Below, piece by piece: positions 23,498 through 35,968 of a stretch of DNA of 64,000 nt (its first letter is position 1; each line of letters opens with the position of its first letter). The position numbers were made by a program, and so were the translations under genes. The notes under the pieces are model-generated. The model was not told where the DNA came from and made no database searches. It saw only the letters and a program-made list of their open reading frames with translations. The DNA lies in the NCBI RefSeq assembly GCF_019703515.2, contig NC_059368.1, positions 33,320,735 through 33,384,734 on the forward strand. The letters are read 5' to 3'. Origin of the DNA: Myxocyprinus asiaticus. Lineage: Eukaryota > Chordata > Actinopteri > Cypriniformes > Catostomidae.

Positions 23498-24749
23498 TCT
23501 TCACAGTGCCTTAAATTAAGATTTTGTGGTAGTTATGTTTCTTGGGTCTAAGGGAGTCAGACAGTTAAAACACAAATGATAAATGGCATAATTCCATTTG
23601 GCCATAATTCATATTTCAGGCACATTTGGCAGACCTTCATTTGAGACAGGAAATCAAAACTGACTGGAAAATAATGGGAAAAGTGAAGTAGTTTACTTTT
23701 ATGAGGTTCAAATAGAGCTTTGAGCAAAATCATCCTCTGCCATAAAGCATTTTGAAAACTAGTGTCTCACCTCAGCCAATCATGAAATAAAAAATGCACC
23801 CAAATGTACATCAATACTTTTGTCATTTGTTTACCATAATGGCTTTTAATCCCCAAGAGTAATTTTTTTTTTCCCTTCAGTTTTTGATTTGTCCAATATG
23901 GAAGACTTATGTCTTTTATGCTCAGAAACACAAGCAACATGAGGCATCCTAATAAACAGGGACTGTCCTGGTTTTAGCGGAATGTCTGGTGATCATATAG
24001 GCCTTTAGAAACTGCACAGTATGAATTAGGTCTTCATGAACTGCTTCTGGCCAATTATACTGACATTGAGATATGACAAAAGATAATGATCCCTTTCTCT
24101 GTTATAAACTGGATGTTTGCTGTACACAATGAAAAGGATGCAGCACCATTTATTCAGACTTTAAAGATTCACTTACCATTCTGTATGGGATCAAGACACT
24201 CAAAATACCTTTGTGAATCACAGGAAACAGATAAGGAATTTGGAACATGTATGGAAAGCTTTTAAACAATAGGTCTGACCTCACCCATAACTTGGCTATT
24301 GTATTAGTCACTGACATGTTTTTGAGATGAAACAAGAGGGATGTTTAAAAGAAGTGCACAAACAGAGAACACACGGATACACATGCTCTGCTAAAGCTTT
24401 CTGTAAAGCATAATTTGTGCCAAATGTGAGATAAAAAATAGCAAGCTTCAATTTTCTGTCCTCATCGTTCCCAGTTCATGTCTGAATATACACAACAAAA
24501 CACTGTGTATTATTATTAATCAGTCACGCTTCCCGGTGCAGGCAAGAGTAGAATTAATGATGACACTGGCTACAAACACTGATGAGTGAATTACAGCTGA
24601 TCCAAACAAATTAACTGAACCGAGCTGTCTGCTGGGCCACATTGTGAGTTGTGATCAGTGTTGGTGGGGCTACTTTGAAACAGCAGCTCATCAAGCAGCA
24701 AGTTATTCATAATATACAGTACTTCAAATACAGGCAAGCTATATATATA
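23498..24749. other. Non-coding gap
   Basis: No coding or repeat structure was recognised. The stretch ends in a short AT run in which the next Tc1 inserted. Confidence 0.5.
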
Positions 24750-26327
24750 CAGGTGCATCTCAATAAATTAGAATGTCATGGAAAAGTTCATTTATTTCAG
24801 TAATTCAACTCAAATTGTGAAACTCGTGTATTAAATAAATTCAGTGCACACAGACTGAAGTAGTTTAAGTCTTTGGTTCTTTTAATTGTGATGATTTTGG
24901 CTCACATTTAACAAAAACCCACCAATTCACTATCTCAAAAAATTAGAATATGGTGACATGCCAATCAGCTAATCAACTCAAAACACCTGCAAAGGTTTCC
25001 TGAGCCTTCAAAATGGTCTCTCAGTTTGGTTCACTAGGCTACACAATCATGGGGAAGACTGCTGATCTGACAGTTGTCCAGAAGACAATCATTGACACCC
25101 TTCACAAGGAGGGTAAGCCACAAACATTCATTGCCAAAGAAGCTGGCTGTTCACAGAGTGCTGTATCCAAGCATGTAAACAGAAAGTTGAGTGGAAGGAA
25201 AAAGTGTGGAAGAAAAAGATGCACAACTAACCGAGAGAACCGCAGCCTTATGATTGTCAAGCAAAATCGATTCAAGAATTTGGGTGAACTTTACAAGGAA
25301 TGGACTGAGGCTGGGGTCAAGGCATCAACCACACACAGACATGTCAAGGAATTTGGCTACAGTTGTCGTATTCCTCTTGTTAAGCCACTCCAGAACCACA
25401 GACAACATCAGAGGCGTCTTACCTGGGCTAAGGAGAAGAAAAACTGGACTGTTGCCCAGTGGTCCAAAGTCCTCTTTTCAGATGAGAGCAAGTTTTGTAT
25501 TTCATTTGGAAACCAAGGTCCTAGAGTCAGGAGGAATGGTGGAGAAGCTCATAGCCCAAGTTGCTTGAAGTCCAGTGTTAAGTTTCCACAGTCTGTGATG
25601 ATTTGGGGTGCAATGTCATCTGCTGGTGTTGGTCCATTGTGTTTTTTGAAAACCAAAGTCACTGCACCCATTTACCAAGACATTTTGGAGCACTTCATGC
25701 TTCCTTCTGCTGACCAGCTTTTTAAAGATGCTGATTTCATTTTCCAGCAGGATTTGGCACCTGCTCACACTGCCAAAAGCACCAAAAGTTGGTTAAATGA
25801 CCATGGTGTTGGTGTGCTTGACTGGCCAGCAAACTCACCAGACCTGAACCCCATAGAGAATCTATGGGGTATTGTCAAGAGGAAAATGAGAAACAAGAGA
25901 CCAAAAAATGCAGATGAGCTGAAGGCCACTGTCAAAGAAACCTGGGCTTCCATACCACCTCAGCAGTGCCACAAACTGATCACCTCCATGCCACGCTGAA
26001 TTGAGGCAGTAATTAAAGCAAAAGGAGCCCCTACCAAGTATTGAGTACATATACAGTAAATGAACATACTTTCCAGAAGGCCAACAATTCACTAAAAATG
26101 TTTTTTTTTTTTATTGGTCTTATGATGTATTCTAATTTTTTGAGATAGTGAATTGGTGGGTTTTTGTTAAATGTGAGCAAAATCATCACAATTAAAAGAA
26201 CCAAAGACTTAAACTACTTCAGTCTGTGTGCATTGAATTTATTTAATACACGAGTTTCACAATTTGAGTTGAATTGCTGAAATAAATGAACTTTTCCACG
26301 ACATTCTAATTTATTGAGATGCACCTG
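24750..26327 (+). mobile_element. Near-intact Tc1-type transposon with IR/DR ends
   Basis: The element starts CAGGTGCATCTCAATAAATT and ends with the reverse complement. The terminal inverted repeats are about 200 bp each (24750-24951 and 26127-26327) and differ at only a few positions. Each repeat holds two direct-repeat sites, an outer atctcaataaattagaat and an inner atctcaaaaaattagaat, the IR/DR layout bound by Tc1 transposases. The left flank is TA at 24748-24749; the right flank now reads TG. The length of 1578 bp is normal. Confidence 0.93.
25013..25999 (+). CDS. Tc1-type DDE transposase, C-terminally clipped
   Basis: An open frame of 328 codons encodes a cut-and-paste transposase. The second Met at 25049 (MGKTADLTVV) is the likelier start, because relatives begin near there. 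Residues 36-60 (KPQTFIAKEAGCSQSAVSKH) form the first HTH; GRKKCGRKR at 61-69 is a basic hook; a second HTH follows to about residue 115. The catalytic core has FSDESK with D157, FQQDLAPAHTA with D247, and [11 protein letters not shown] with E282. The gap of 34 residues between D247 and E282 gives DD34E. All three acidic residues are intact. The stop TGA at 25997-25999 follows MPR; beyond it the frame continues IEAVIKAKGAPTKY to a stop at 26042-26044. The natural C-terminus is therefore clipped by about 15 residues, probably by a CGA-to-TGA change. Activity is uncertain. Confidence 0.93.
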   Translation: MVSQFGSLGYTIMGKTADLTVVQKTIIDTLHKEGKPQTFIAKEAGCSQSAVSKHVNRKLSGRKKCGRKRCTTNRENRSLMIVKQNRFKNLGELYKEWTEAGVKASTTHRHVKEFGYSCRIPLVKPLQNHRQHQRRLTWAKEKKNWTVAQWSKVLFSDESKFCISFGNQGPRVRRNGGEAHSPSCLKSSVKFPQSVMIWGAMSSAGVGPLCFLKTKVTAPIYQDILEHFMLPSADQLFKDADFIFQQDLAPAHTAKSTKSWLNDHGVGVLDWPANSPDLNPIENLWGIVKRKMRNKRPKNADELKATVKETWASIPPQQCHKLITSMPR

Positions 26328-27361
26328 TGTATATATATATATATATACAGTATATGTATGTATATACTGTATATTGCTACAAGGGGCTGCATAGACTAGT
26401 CGACTATAACTAAATGACGTCACGACTACTTGAATTTGAAAATCTATTCAGAAAAGTAGACTATTAAAAATTAGTTGTTGTGAATTTATTGACATATAGT
26501 GTTTTATTTTAATTTGCCAATGGTCAAATTAGTCAGAAGAAGAAATAATCTCAATGAAATGTCCATTGGTTTCACATTCCTGTGGGCAAATGGAGAAGTG
26601 AATTCAAACAGCAGATTATACTATACATCATTTCAGCCACTGAAAGCCCAAATTTCCAGATAATAAAAACCTTCTAATGTAAAGAACAGAAGTGCTGATT
26701 AAAGCATCCCACATTTTAGCCCTGAACACCAGTCACCATCCACTAAACACCAAGAAACTGATAGCCATGAGTTTTGTCTGAGGAACTGCAAACTTTAAAA
26801 AATAAGTTGGGGTATTCAGTGTGTGCATTCCTTTCATGAAAATATTATTAGAATTTCCTCCAAAAATAACAATAAAAAATACCTCCATGAAGGGCATTCT
26901 TAATTTTTGGTGGCAATTAGAAACAAATGCTGGGCCTTTGAAGCAGCACCTCGAGACATTTCTCTCATGAGGTTCTGCTCTTTCAGGCCTACCAGAACAC
27001 CTGTACTGCAGGACACTGTATATTAATGCACTATATTTTCTCTTAATTTCTATGACACCTTCACATGCACAAAACATGCAAAACACATAGATACACTTTT
27101 ATGGTGCGGCAAGTTTAAATTGCCTAATTTTGTGAAAAGTACATTCACCCATTCATGTCCATGAAATGGAAGGTTAGAATGTTTTGCACGAAATGAAGTG
27201 CTGACTTTAAATTTTCATAGACACAATGCAACTGGCTTTCGTCTTTCTGTGCATTTAATGTATTTAAGTGTAATTGCATTTCATCATGAAATACTGAGTT
27301 TTGTGTCACGTAATTAATTTAGTCCACAAAATTAGGCTTCCCTTTCGTAGATCACTTCAAC
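26328..27361. other. Non-coding gap
   Basis: TA/TATG low-complexity sequence at 26328-26375, then A+T-rich unique-looking sequence. No coding or repeat ends were recognised. Confidence 0.5.
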
Positions 27362-27506
27362 GCTGATGCCATGGGAACACATGGGAGTTACGAGGTCTGA
27401 AGCCCTATACAATCACACCAATTAATTGGCTGTTGGCAGTTAAGCGATGACCAATAAGGAGCTATGTCATGGGTTCCTTGTAAGCGACCACTTGGTGCCA
27501 TATATA

Positions 27507-27510
<4 letters not shown>

Positions 27511-27573
<63 letters not shown>
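27511..27573. repeat. AT microsatellite
   Basis: A TA dinucleotide run of about 31 units directly after the left repeat of the DIRS-B element. Confidence 0.95.
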
Positions 27574-27575
<2 letters not shown>

Positions 27576-28597
27576 TCTGTTGATCAAGTTCTATTGCCTC
27601 CATATGGAGCTCTGTGAGATTTGAGCTATTGGGGATTACAGCTCTCAGCTTGGCAAGATTTTGTTTGGATGGCATGGCCTCTCTCTCTCTATCTCTCCTG
27701 TTTGGTGTTGAGCTCCAACATGGACCAGTGCCCCGGCCTAGGGAGCAATGAGGCCAAAAAAAAAAAACACATCTCCTAACTGAGTGATGGCAAACTGATG
27801 CACGGAGTGCTTTGTCATTGCTACTATTCTCTCGTGTCTCTATTATGAGATGGCGAGATGTTTGAACTCGTTTTTTCCCCCTTTATGGATTGCACAGACG
27901 TTTTTATGGGAGAAGAGATTCTGACTGCTATCTCTGCCTATTTTTCGACGGCAGCATGGATGTCAAGCATGTAGCTCTTGTCAGACTGTATTGGTTCTGC
28001 ACATGATGGGTTTCACAATCCTACCAAATGGATCTCATTAAGCAGTGTTTATTTGATTTCATGCCGGCTCCGTTTGGACTTCTCCTTGGTCTCCCCACGT
28101 GGCTTGCACTAACGAGTCAGTCACGGCGATACTATGCTTGTGAGGGAGATGGGCAAAGATTCTGTGCTTCTTTTATGAATTGAGGTTCACAAACTCCCAA
28201 AAAAATCAACCCCATACCCCTCCCCCCCACTTCACGTCATATATGAGCGCTTGGAGAATGGATTATCATTATTCAGAGGACCACGGTCTTCCAGCCAGCC
28301 AAAGCCCACCTGACGTTTTCATTGTGAAGCAGAGGGCGAGCCCCCGTTCAGCAAACTAAATCTGGCTATTCAAACTCTCCTGTCGCTCCCTTGCCTGCCC
28401 TTCAAGTTTGACGTTTTTCATCCCATGAACGCTTGGAAATTAATGTGTGTCTTGGGCCAAACTTGGGCCATGTCTTGGACCAAGTATAACTCTATCCAGT
28501 GTGCAAAGTCACTTTGTCTGTTTTTGGTTAAGGAAATTAATTTTATCTTGCAGAAAGGGGCAATAGAGGAAATTACCCCTCAGAGGTAGAGCCGGCA

Positions 28598-29221
28598 GTT
28601 CCATGTCTGTCACTCACTCGACGTTGTGTCGATGTAGTGACACTAGGGGTTCGATCTTGAGAGCCCCAATCATCTTTGCTTAAAATAGAAAAGGCCAATG
28701 AAAATTGGCGAGTGGAATTTGCATGCCACATACAGGTATAAAAGGAGATGGCGTGCATCACTCATTCAGATTTTTTCTTCGCCGCCGAATGCTTGTGTGT
28801 TCGTCCTATCACCTATTGCTATGCTGCTGGATTTTTTATGCCGCATATCAGCCCTCGCACGGTTGAGTGTGGTGATTCCACTGGGCGCTTCGGCAGCCTG
28901 AGTCTGCGGGTGCTAAAAGAGTATATTCAAAAGAGTATATTTTCTCTAAAAGAGCTCACGCAAACGCTTGGCATCTTTTTAAAGATGTCCTTCCTCTGCC
29001 TTGCCGCAAACCACCCTGCCCAGGCATGGTAAGTCCAGTCATCCCCCTGGTGCCACTTTCGCGGAGGCTGGAGGCCTGGTTAGCGCTCTCCAGCCCCTCG
29101 CGGTGGATCATCAGGACGATTCGCCTCGGCTATGCGATCCATTTCGCCAGACACCTGCCCCGGTTCAGTGGCATCCTTTCCGCTACGGTGCAGGGCGTGG
29201 ATGCCTCCGTCCTCCGGTGCA
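28598..29221 (+). mobile_element. DIRS-A copy 3, 5' part only
   Basis: The left inverted terminal repeat (from tgtcactcactcgacgttg at about 28606) contains a CCAAT pair, an ATTTGCAT octamer at 28717-28724 and a TATA box at 28737-28743. The leader with its ttcaaaagagtatatt repeat and a short ORF1 start (MSFLCLAANHPAQAW, from about 28985) follow. ORF1 is then joined by a deletion to the segment preceding RT: VIPLVPLSRRLEAWLAL and TIRLGYAIHFARHLPRFSGI at about 29037-29180. Everything downstream is missing, and the sequence changes abruptly at about 29221 into a Harbinger fragment. Confidence 0.85.
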
Positions 29222-30076
29222 CAAATCCCAAAAACACCCTTTCCCATCCACTACTGCTTATAAGACAATTGAATGCCATCCTTTTCTATTGAAGAAGTCC
29301 TGAGGATACTCTGTGGGTGCAGTTATTGGGATGTGGCTTCCATCTATAGCACCAACACATTGTGGTACTCACCATTGCTGTTCAAAAAAACTTGGCATTT
29401 TGACCAATTTCCTGGCATCTGGGAACTTGATGTGTACAGGGAGAAGTACCTTATTCAGTGCATTGCAAAAATCTTTCACACAGTTGAAAACAGTGGTTAG
29501 GCCTACCTCAAAATGGTGACTTACACTTCTATATTCACTTCCAGTGGCAAACTTCCATAGGGCAATGTCTACCCGTTTTCTCACAGGTACACACAAAGGG
29601 TAATTGGTGTCTCTTTTTTCCAGAACATGACGGAGACAATGGCAAAAGTAATCAAAAGACTCTCTGGAAACACGAAAATTCTGGATAAACTCCGTCGGAT
29701 TAAATCCAGGAATGATGGTATCCCACCAGTGGCACGCTCGAGGATATGCCCACAAACAGCCAAGCATCTTGCCCTAATCCACAGAGCTAGCAGTTAAAAA
29801 ATTAACAATTGAAAAATAGTTTCAATGGGATTATTGTTATTACAGTGTACAACAATAGCTAACTTAGCCGAACTGAGCTACCTCGGGTAAGCTCATTGTA
29901 ACGTTAGCGGTAAAATATATAAAATATTAATGTATACTTACTCTTCTCCATGCCCGTTGTCGTGCCTTGTGAGAAGCTGCACAAACTCCTTGCAGACGAT
30001 GAGCCAAATGATCGAAAGTGAGGTAAGTTTGTAAAACTAAAAACAGAGATTTGACATTTGCTGCATACGGCGCCAT
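29222..30076 (-). pseudogene. HARBI1-like transposase, truncated, with intron
   Basis: Exon 1 runs from the ATG at 30074-30076 (MAPYAANVKSLFLVLQTYL) down to 29942, followed by a GTAAGT donor. Exon 2 starts at 29773 after an ATTAG acceptor. Joining them keeps the frame (AWRR then GKMLGCLWAYPR), which supports a real 168-base intron. Exon 2 has the Harbinger pre-catalytic region: FRVSRESFDYFCHCLRHVLE, VRKRVDIALWKFATGSEYRS, and a VFNCVKDFCNAL helix. A TGA at 29369-29371 interrupts the frame, after which CVGAIDGSHIPI supplies the first catalytic Asp. A second stop follows and the rest of DDE is absent. Related enzymes are DDE_Tnp_4 nucleases that cut at TWA sites. Confidence 0.85.
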
Positions 30077-30244
30077 GTTTGTGTCTGTTGTGTAACTTCC
30101 GCATTGTTGATGACAAAGTGCTCGCATTGTTGATGACATAGTGGGTTCAGTTCGCTTGTCAGTGGAAACGTGAGCCGGTTCTGAGCGAGTGCCACCCTCT
30201 GGCCGAGCACCGGCTCCAGCTCCTCCACCAGCCCCAGTGGAAAA
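29222..30244 (-). mobile_element. PIF/Harbinger transposon fragment
   Basis: A minus-strand Harbinger element truncated at its 3' end. It contains a two-exon transposase start and an upstream region. The far end (30150-30244) is a GC-rich ccagctcctccaccagcccc-type sequence that may be its terminal repeat. Next to it lies a 22-base tandem duplication (gcattgttgatgacatagtg type, 30100-30143). The other end breaks at the DIRS-A junction within the DDE domain. No target duplication could be fixed. Confidence 0.7.
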
Positions 30245-30259
30245 GCGGTAACAGATGCT

Positions 30260-31545
30260 GCCGAGCCCTGTTGCCATGGAGACGTACCTGCTTTCTGGAG
30301 CCGGGTGTTCCATTGGGACAGGTTTGGATGTGCTAGTGCCTAAACTGCCTTATAAATTGTCTGATAATGTTGCCGGTGCTGTTGGCACTGAGATTTTTCT
30401 TTTCAGAAATTCAAGACAGCCTTGTCCTTATCCAGACAGATGGTAGAACGGTGGTGTCTTACATTAACCATCAGGGAGTGGAGAGCTCTTGTGCCATGCT
30501 CAGGTTCGCACACCACACTTTCCTGTGTGTGTTGTACTGTCTCTTTGAGCTGTACACATCCTAGAATGCCTGAATCTGGGGGCAGGATCCCTTGTCCAGG
30601 CATTTTCTAAAACCTGGGGAATGAACATTACACCCTCAGACTGTGGAACAGATCTGGAGGACGTTTGACAGAACAAACGTGGACCTATTCAATTCAAGAG
30701 AGAAATCACATGTCCCCTATAGTTATCCCTCTTGCACTTGTCCCCTATGGGCATCGATCCGTTGAAGCATCAGTGGCCAACAGGGTGCCTGTATGCGTTT
30801 CCACCAATGAGTCTACTTCATGTGGTTCTGCAGAGGGTTTGGGGCCTGTTAGTGGTGCCTTACTGGCCCTGTCACATGTGGTGCTCAACTCTAGTCTCTG
30901 TCCTGGAAGAGGTTCCTTGTGAGATTCTTGTCAGAACAGATCTGTTGTCTCAGGCACAGGGCAGCATATGACATCCCTGGCCAGACTTATCGAAGTTATG
31001 GGTTTTGCCCCTCAACAGGATATATTCTTGAATGATGGTTTATCCCCCTCTGTGGTGATAGCATTCTGAATGTTAGAGTCCCATCTTCAAGAAGGCTATA
31101 TACTCTTAAGTGGTGAGTTTTTGCCTATTGGTGTTCAGCTCAATGTGAGAACCAAGTTCACTGATCTATAGGTTCAGTGCTAGAGTTTTTACAAGAGCGT
31201 TTTGGGGGTGGGGATGCCTCAGCAACGCTTAATGTTTCTGTTGCCACAATAGCAGCCGAATATGTGAATGTGAATGGGGTTTCAATTGGTAAATATTCTC
31301 GTCTCTCGCTTTATGCACAGACTTAGGGCCTTGTCACCCTGTCTATATCCCTTCATGGGATTTGTCCATGGTGTTAAAACACTGTCGGGTGCACCGTTTC
31401 AGCCCTTGGCATCGGTTTCTGATAGGTTCCTTACTCTTAAAACTGCCCTTCTTCTGGCATTGGTGTAGTTTTAGAAGGTTGGTCAATTCTAATTATTGTA
31501 CGTGTAGTCTGCTTCCAAGCGGATCATGGATGGTCCGCTTTGGTG
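30260..31545 (+). pseudogene. DIRS-B RNase H and tyrosine recombinase traces
   Basis: Decayed coding sequence with many stops. Near 30305-30340 FLEPGVPLGQV resembles the start of the DIRS RNase H. At about 30412-30500 IQDSLVLIQTDGRTVVSYIN continues with HQGVESS, the RNase H D-to-YINHQGG region. At about 31060-31130 VRVPSSRRLYTLKWWVFAYW is the N-terminal recombinase box. Near 31180-31460 FLQERF, ATLNVSVATIAAEYVN, SLYAQTLGP and SDRFLTLKTALLLALV continue the recombinase to the region of its first catalytic Arg. The HxxR and Tyr boxes are not visible. It clearly differs in sequence from DIRS-A. Confidence 0.65.
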
Positions 31546-31654
31546 ACCCCTAATGGGACAGCGAATGATATGTGTAGTCTGCTTGTGTACTGCTATTTTC
31601 TGGCCATTCGGGCTGATACAGTTGGCAGCTCCTGGTCAAATTTTGTTGTGTTAT

Positions 31655-31790
31655 ACTGTTCCCATGGCGTCAGCTCTGATGCAGCATCGAAGTGAACTAC
31701 AAACGGGAATGTCTCAGTTACGTACGTAACCCTGATTCCCGATTAGGGAACGAGATGCTTCGTAGTTGGCCATAATCCTTGGTTGCTGCA
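31655..31790. repeat. Internal complementary region of DIRS-B
   Basis: This block repeats, in reverse complement, the outer ends of the DIRS-B terminal repeats (catggcgtcagctctgatgc, gagatgcttcgtag) and contains the near-palindrome gttacgtacgtaac. In DIRS-type elements such a region templates completion of the circular intermediate. Confidence 0.6.
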
Positions 31791-31945
31791 CAGGCTCGTG
31801 CCTCTTGCAGAAAATCTTAGGGTATGGCGCCAAGTGGACACTTATCAGAATATAAATTGGAGTGATTGTATAGGGCTTACGACCTTGTGACCACCTGGGT
31901 GTTCCCATGGCTTTAGCTCTGATGCAGCATCTCGATTCCTACATA

Positions 31946-33579
<1,634 letters not shown>

Positions 33580-33581
33580 TA

Positions 33582-35136
33582 TGTAACTGAGTCAATTTTA
33601 CATTCGTCACCATGTACAGTTCCATTAGAGAAACATTTCTACAATGGTGATGATGGGTCTGTTTAATGCTTTACAGTTGTTTTCATATCATACCAGTCCA
33701 AATGCAAATATATATATATATAATATTTTTAAATAAATGAATTATATCCATTTTAATTGTGCTTTTTTTTTTTTTTTTTCTTTCAGTTTGAGCTGTGGGC
33801 TTTACCATTAGCATCAGGGTGTGGGTTGGCTGCTTACAAAGCTTACTGCATGGATGTTGAGGATGGAGTAGTCTAAAAGGCAAGACCCAGGGTCAGCACC
33901 AAAAAGCATGCATGCCACCAATGCGGAATCAATTTAATATTTAAAGAAACTGACCAGGTAAATTGCACATAGGTTGATCAAACACTGTGTGGTCTTTTCT
34001 GAATCAAGTGAAGCGTCAGTGTGTAAGTAAAGGAAGGAAAGAGGTGATGACAGAGAAAAAGAAGACTAGTGCACTCCAGAGACAAGACAAGGACATGAAG
34101 ACCAAATGAATCACACACTCCAAGCAATATTCCCTTATGTCAGATCACATGCCAAGACGTGCATGCCTGTGTTTTCAGTTAGTGTTTCTTAGCTGAAAGA
34201 AATTTGAATTTTCAAACATTTGGGCAACAGCAACAAAATCTCATGTTATATTGACAAAACTGTGGTTTTAGCAAAGGAATGTGGTCACAACTCATAGTGA
34301 AAGATAAAAGAATTATAGTAAGCTTGACTTAATGATTTTAATTTTTTCAGAGCAAGAAAAAATGGTGGGTAACAGTGAAAAAGTGTGAACCATTTAGGCT
34401 AATGACCTACAGTAACATACTAAAAAAAAACAAAAAAAACAATAGCCATTGATTCAGCTGGTTACAGAAAATCAAACTTCTGCTGAAGATAATCTAGACA
34501 ACTTGAACCCAACTACATGCTGTCTGTAAATTGTGGCGCACCAGGGAGTTTCGTGTTATGAAGGAGCTCGATTATCGATAGGGGTTGCTTCCCTTATCTA
34601 TGGTTCCAGATTTTTTTAAAAAGACTTTAATAAACTAACTTACAATACTTTTATATTTTAGTTACTTTTTTATATAATAAATTTGAAAATTAGAGACAGA
34701 TTTAACAGAGAAAAAAAATACCTCTTGTCGCTGGGTTCCCATGAGATAAGTCTGAATATTGTCATAATGGTCTCTATTTTCATGACCGCGCTAGGCGCAG
34801 CACAATGCGCAATGACCGTGTGCTATGTCTTATCCAATTTTTGTGAGAGCAGCAAAGCAGCAAGCATCCTGGAACACTGTCAAGACCACAGGTGAGACAG
34901 GCTGATACAGAACTTACATTGCGGTCCGGAGGCAGGAGGAAACACAGACATCCTCTGTAGTATTTTACCGCTAAACACCACAGCACTGGAACAATGGCAG
35001 AGAGTTCACAGGACATAGTTTTTCTGCAAAAGAACACAAGACACAAATGGTCCCTCAGGAAATTGGGCAGCTATTTAGCCTTTTTGGAAGGCTCTCAGGG
35101 AGGAGCAGCAGAGACAGACTAGTGGTTTTGGATGTG
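33582..35136. other. Non-coding gap
   Basis: A short TA run at 33709-33722 and a poly-T run near 33765-33780 are present. The rest is A+T-rich without supported genes. A 70-codon frame at 34683-34895 has no recognisable features and was not called. Confidence 0.5.
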
Positions 35137-35149
35137 TGTGTTGCAACCT

Positions 35150-35565
35150 ATTTTATTTTTTATCCTCTTTTCTCCCCAATTTTGGAATGGCCAATTTCCA
35201 CTACTTAGTAGGTCCTCGTAGTGGCACGGTTACTCACCTCCGGGTGGCGGAGGACAAGTCTCAGTTGCCTGAGACAGTCAATCCACGCATCTTATCATGT
35301 GGCTCGTTGTGCATGACACCACGGAGACTCCCAGCATGTGGAGGCTCATGCTACTCTCCACGATCCACGCACAATTTACAAGAGCGAGAACCACTAATCG
35401 CGACCACGAGGAGGTTACCCCATCTGACTCTACCCTCCCTAGCAACCGGGCCAATTTGGTTGCTTAGGATACCTGGCTAGAGTCACTCAGCACACCCTGG
35501 ATTCGAACTCGTGACTCCAGGGGTGGTAGTTAGCGTCAGTACTCACTGAGCTACCCAGGCCCCTA
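35150..35565 (-). mobile_element. tRNA-derived SINE, complete, with 13-bp target duplication
   Basis: Read on the minus strand, the element starts GGGCCTGGGTAGCTCAGTGA (pol III A box) and has the B box GAGTTCGAATCC at 35499-35510. It ends in an A-rich tail (T-rich on the plus strand at 35150-35175). It is flanked by a perfect direct repeat TGTGTTGCAACCT at 35137-35149 and 35566-35578. The length of about 416 bp, internal pol III promoter, A-rich tail and target duplication together define a SINE mobilised by a LINE. It lies immediately upstream of DIRS-A copy 1. Confidence 0.88.
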
Positions 35566-35587
35566 TGTGTTGCAACCTTTTTGTTTT

Positions 35588-35800
35588 ATGTTCCCTATCT
35601 GTCACTCACTCGACGTTGTGTCGATGTAGTGACACTAGGGGTTCACTCTTGAGAGCCCCAATCACTTTTGCTTTATTCATAAAAGGCCAATGAAAACTGG
35701 CGAGTGCAATTTGCATGCCACTCTCTGCCCCGGACATACGGGTATAAAAGGAGATGGCGTGCACCACTCATTCACACTTGTTCTTCAGAGCCGAGCGCAT
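35588..35800 (+). promoter_or_regulatory. DIRS-A left terminal repeat with promoter motifs
   Basis: Within this repeat, ggccaatgaaaactggc forms an inverted CCAAT pair, ATTTGCAT (35709-35716) is a POU octamer motif, and gtataaaagg (TATA, 35743-35750) lies about 27 bp further. The order and spacing resemble a compact pol II promoter driving ORF1, whose start lies about 220 bp downstream. Promoter function is inferred from motif conservation across the DIRS-A repeats in this window. Confidence 0.6.
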
Positions 35801-35968
35801 GTGTGTGTTTGTCCCGTCACCTTGCTATTTCCGCTGGAATTACGGCACGTATCAGCACGGTCAAGTGTTGTGTTGTGCTGTGCTTCCACATGTGTAAAAA
35901 AAGAGTATATTCAAAAGAGTATATTTTCTCTAAAAGAGCTCGCACAAACGATTGGCATCTTTTTAAAG

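Larger units (their letters stand above)
27362..31945 (+). mobile_element. Decayed DIRS-type retrotransposon (family B), nested
   Basis: The left terminal repeat (about 27362-27513) contains gccatgggaacac, aagccctatacaatcac and a cacttggtgccatata block. The right terminal repeat (about 31796-31944) carries the same blocks in reverse complement. An internal region at about 31655-31790 is complementary to both outer ends and includes gttacgtacgtaac. That is the inverted-terminal-repeat plus internal-complementary-region layout of DIRS elements. The interior has an RT N-terminal trace near 28535-28590 (LQKGAIEEI), RNase H traces and recombinase traces, with a DIRS-A fragment and a Harbinger fragment inserted between. 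A Tc1 cuts the right end. Confidence 0.65.

Noticed and set aside
34683..34895. 70-codon plus-strand frame as a host exon
   Set aside because: No splice sites, domain or conservation evidence; length is within chance expectation.
35160..35480. 114-codon open frame
   Set aside because: It lies inside the SINE and has no protein-like features.
35499..35564. Possible minus-strand tRNA gene
   Set aside because: The tRNA-like head continues into a 416-bp element with an A-rich tail and target duplication, so it is a SINE.
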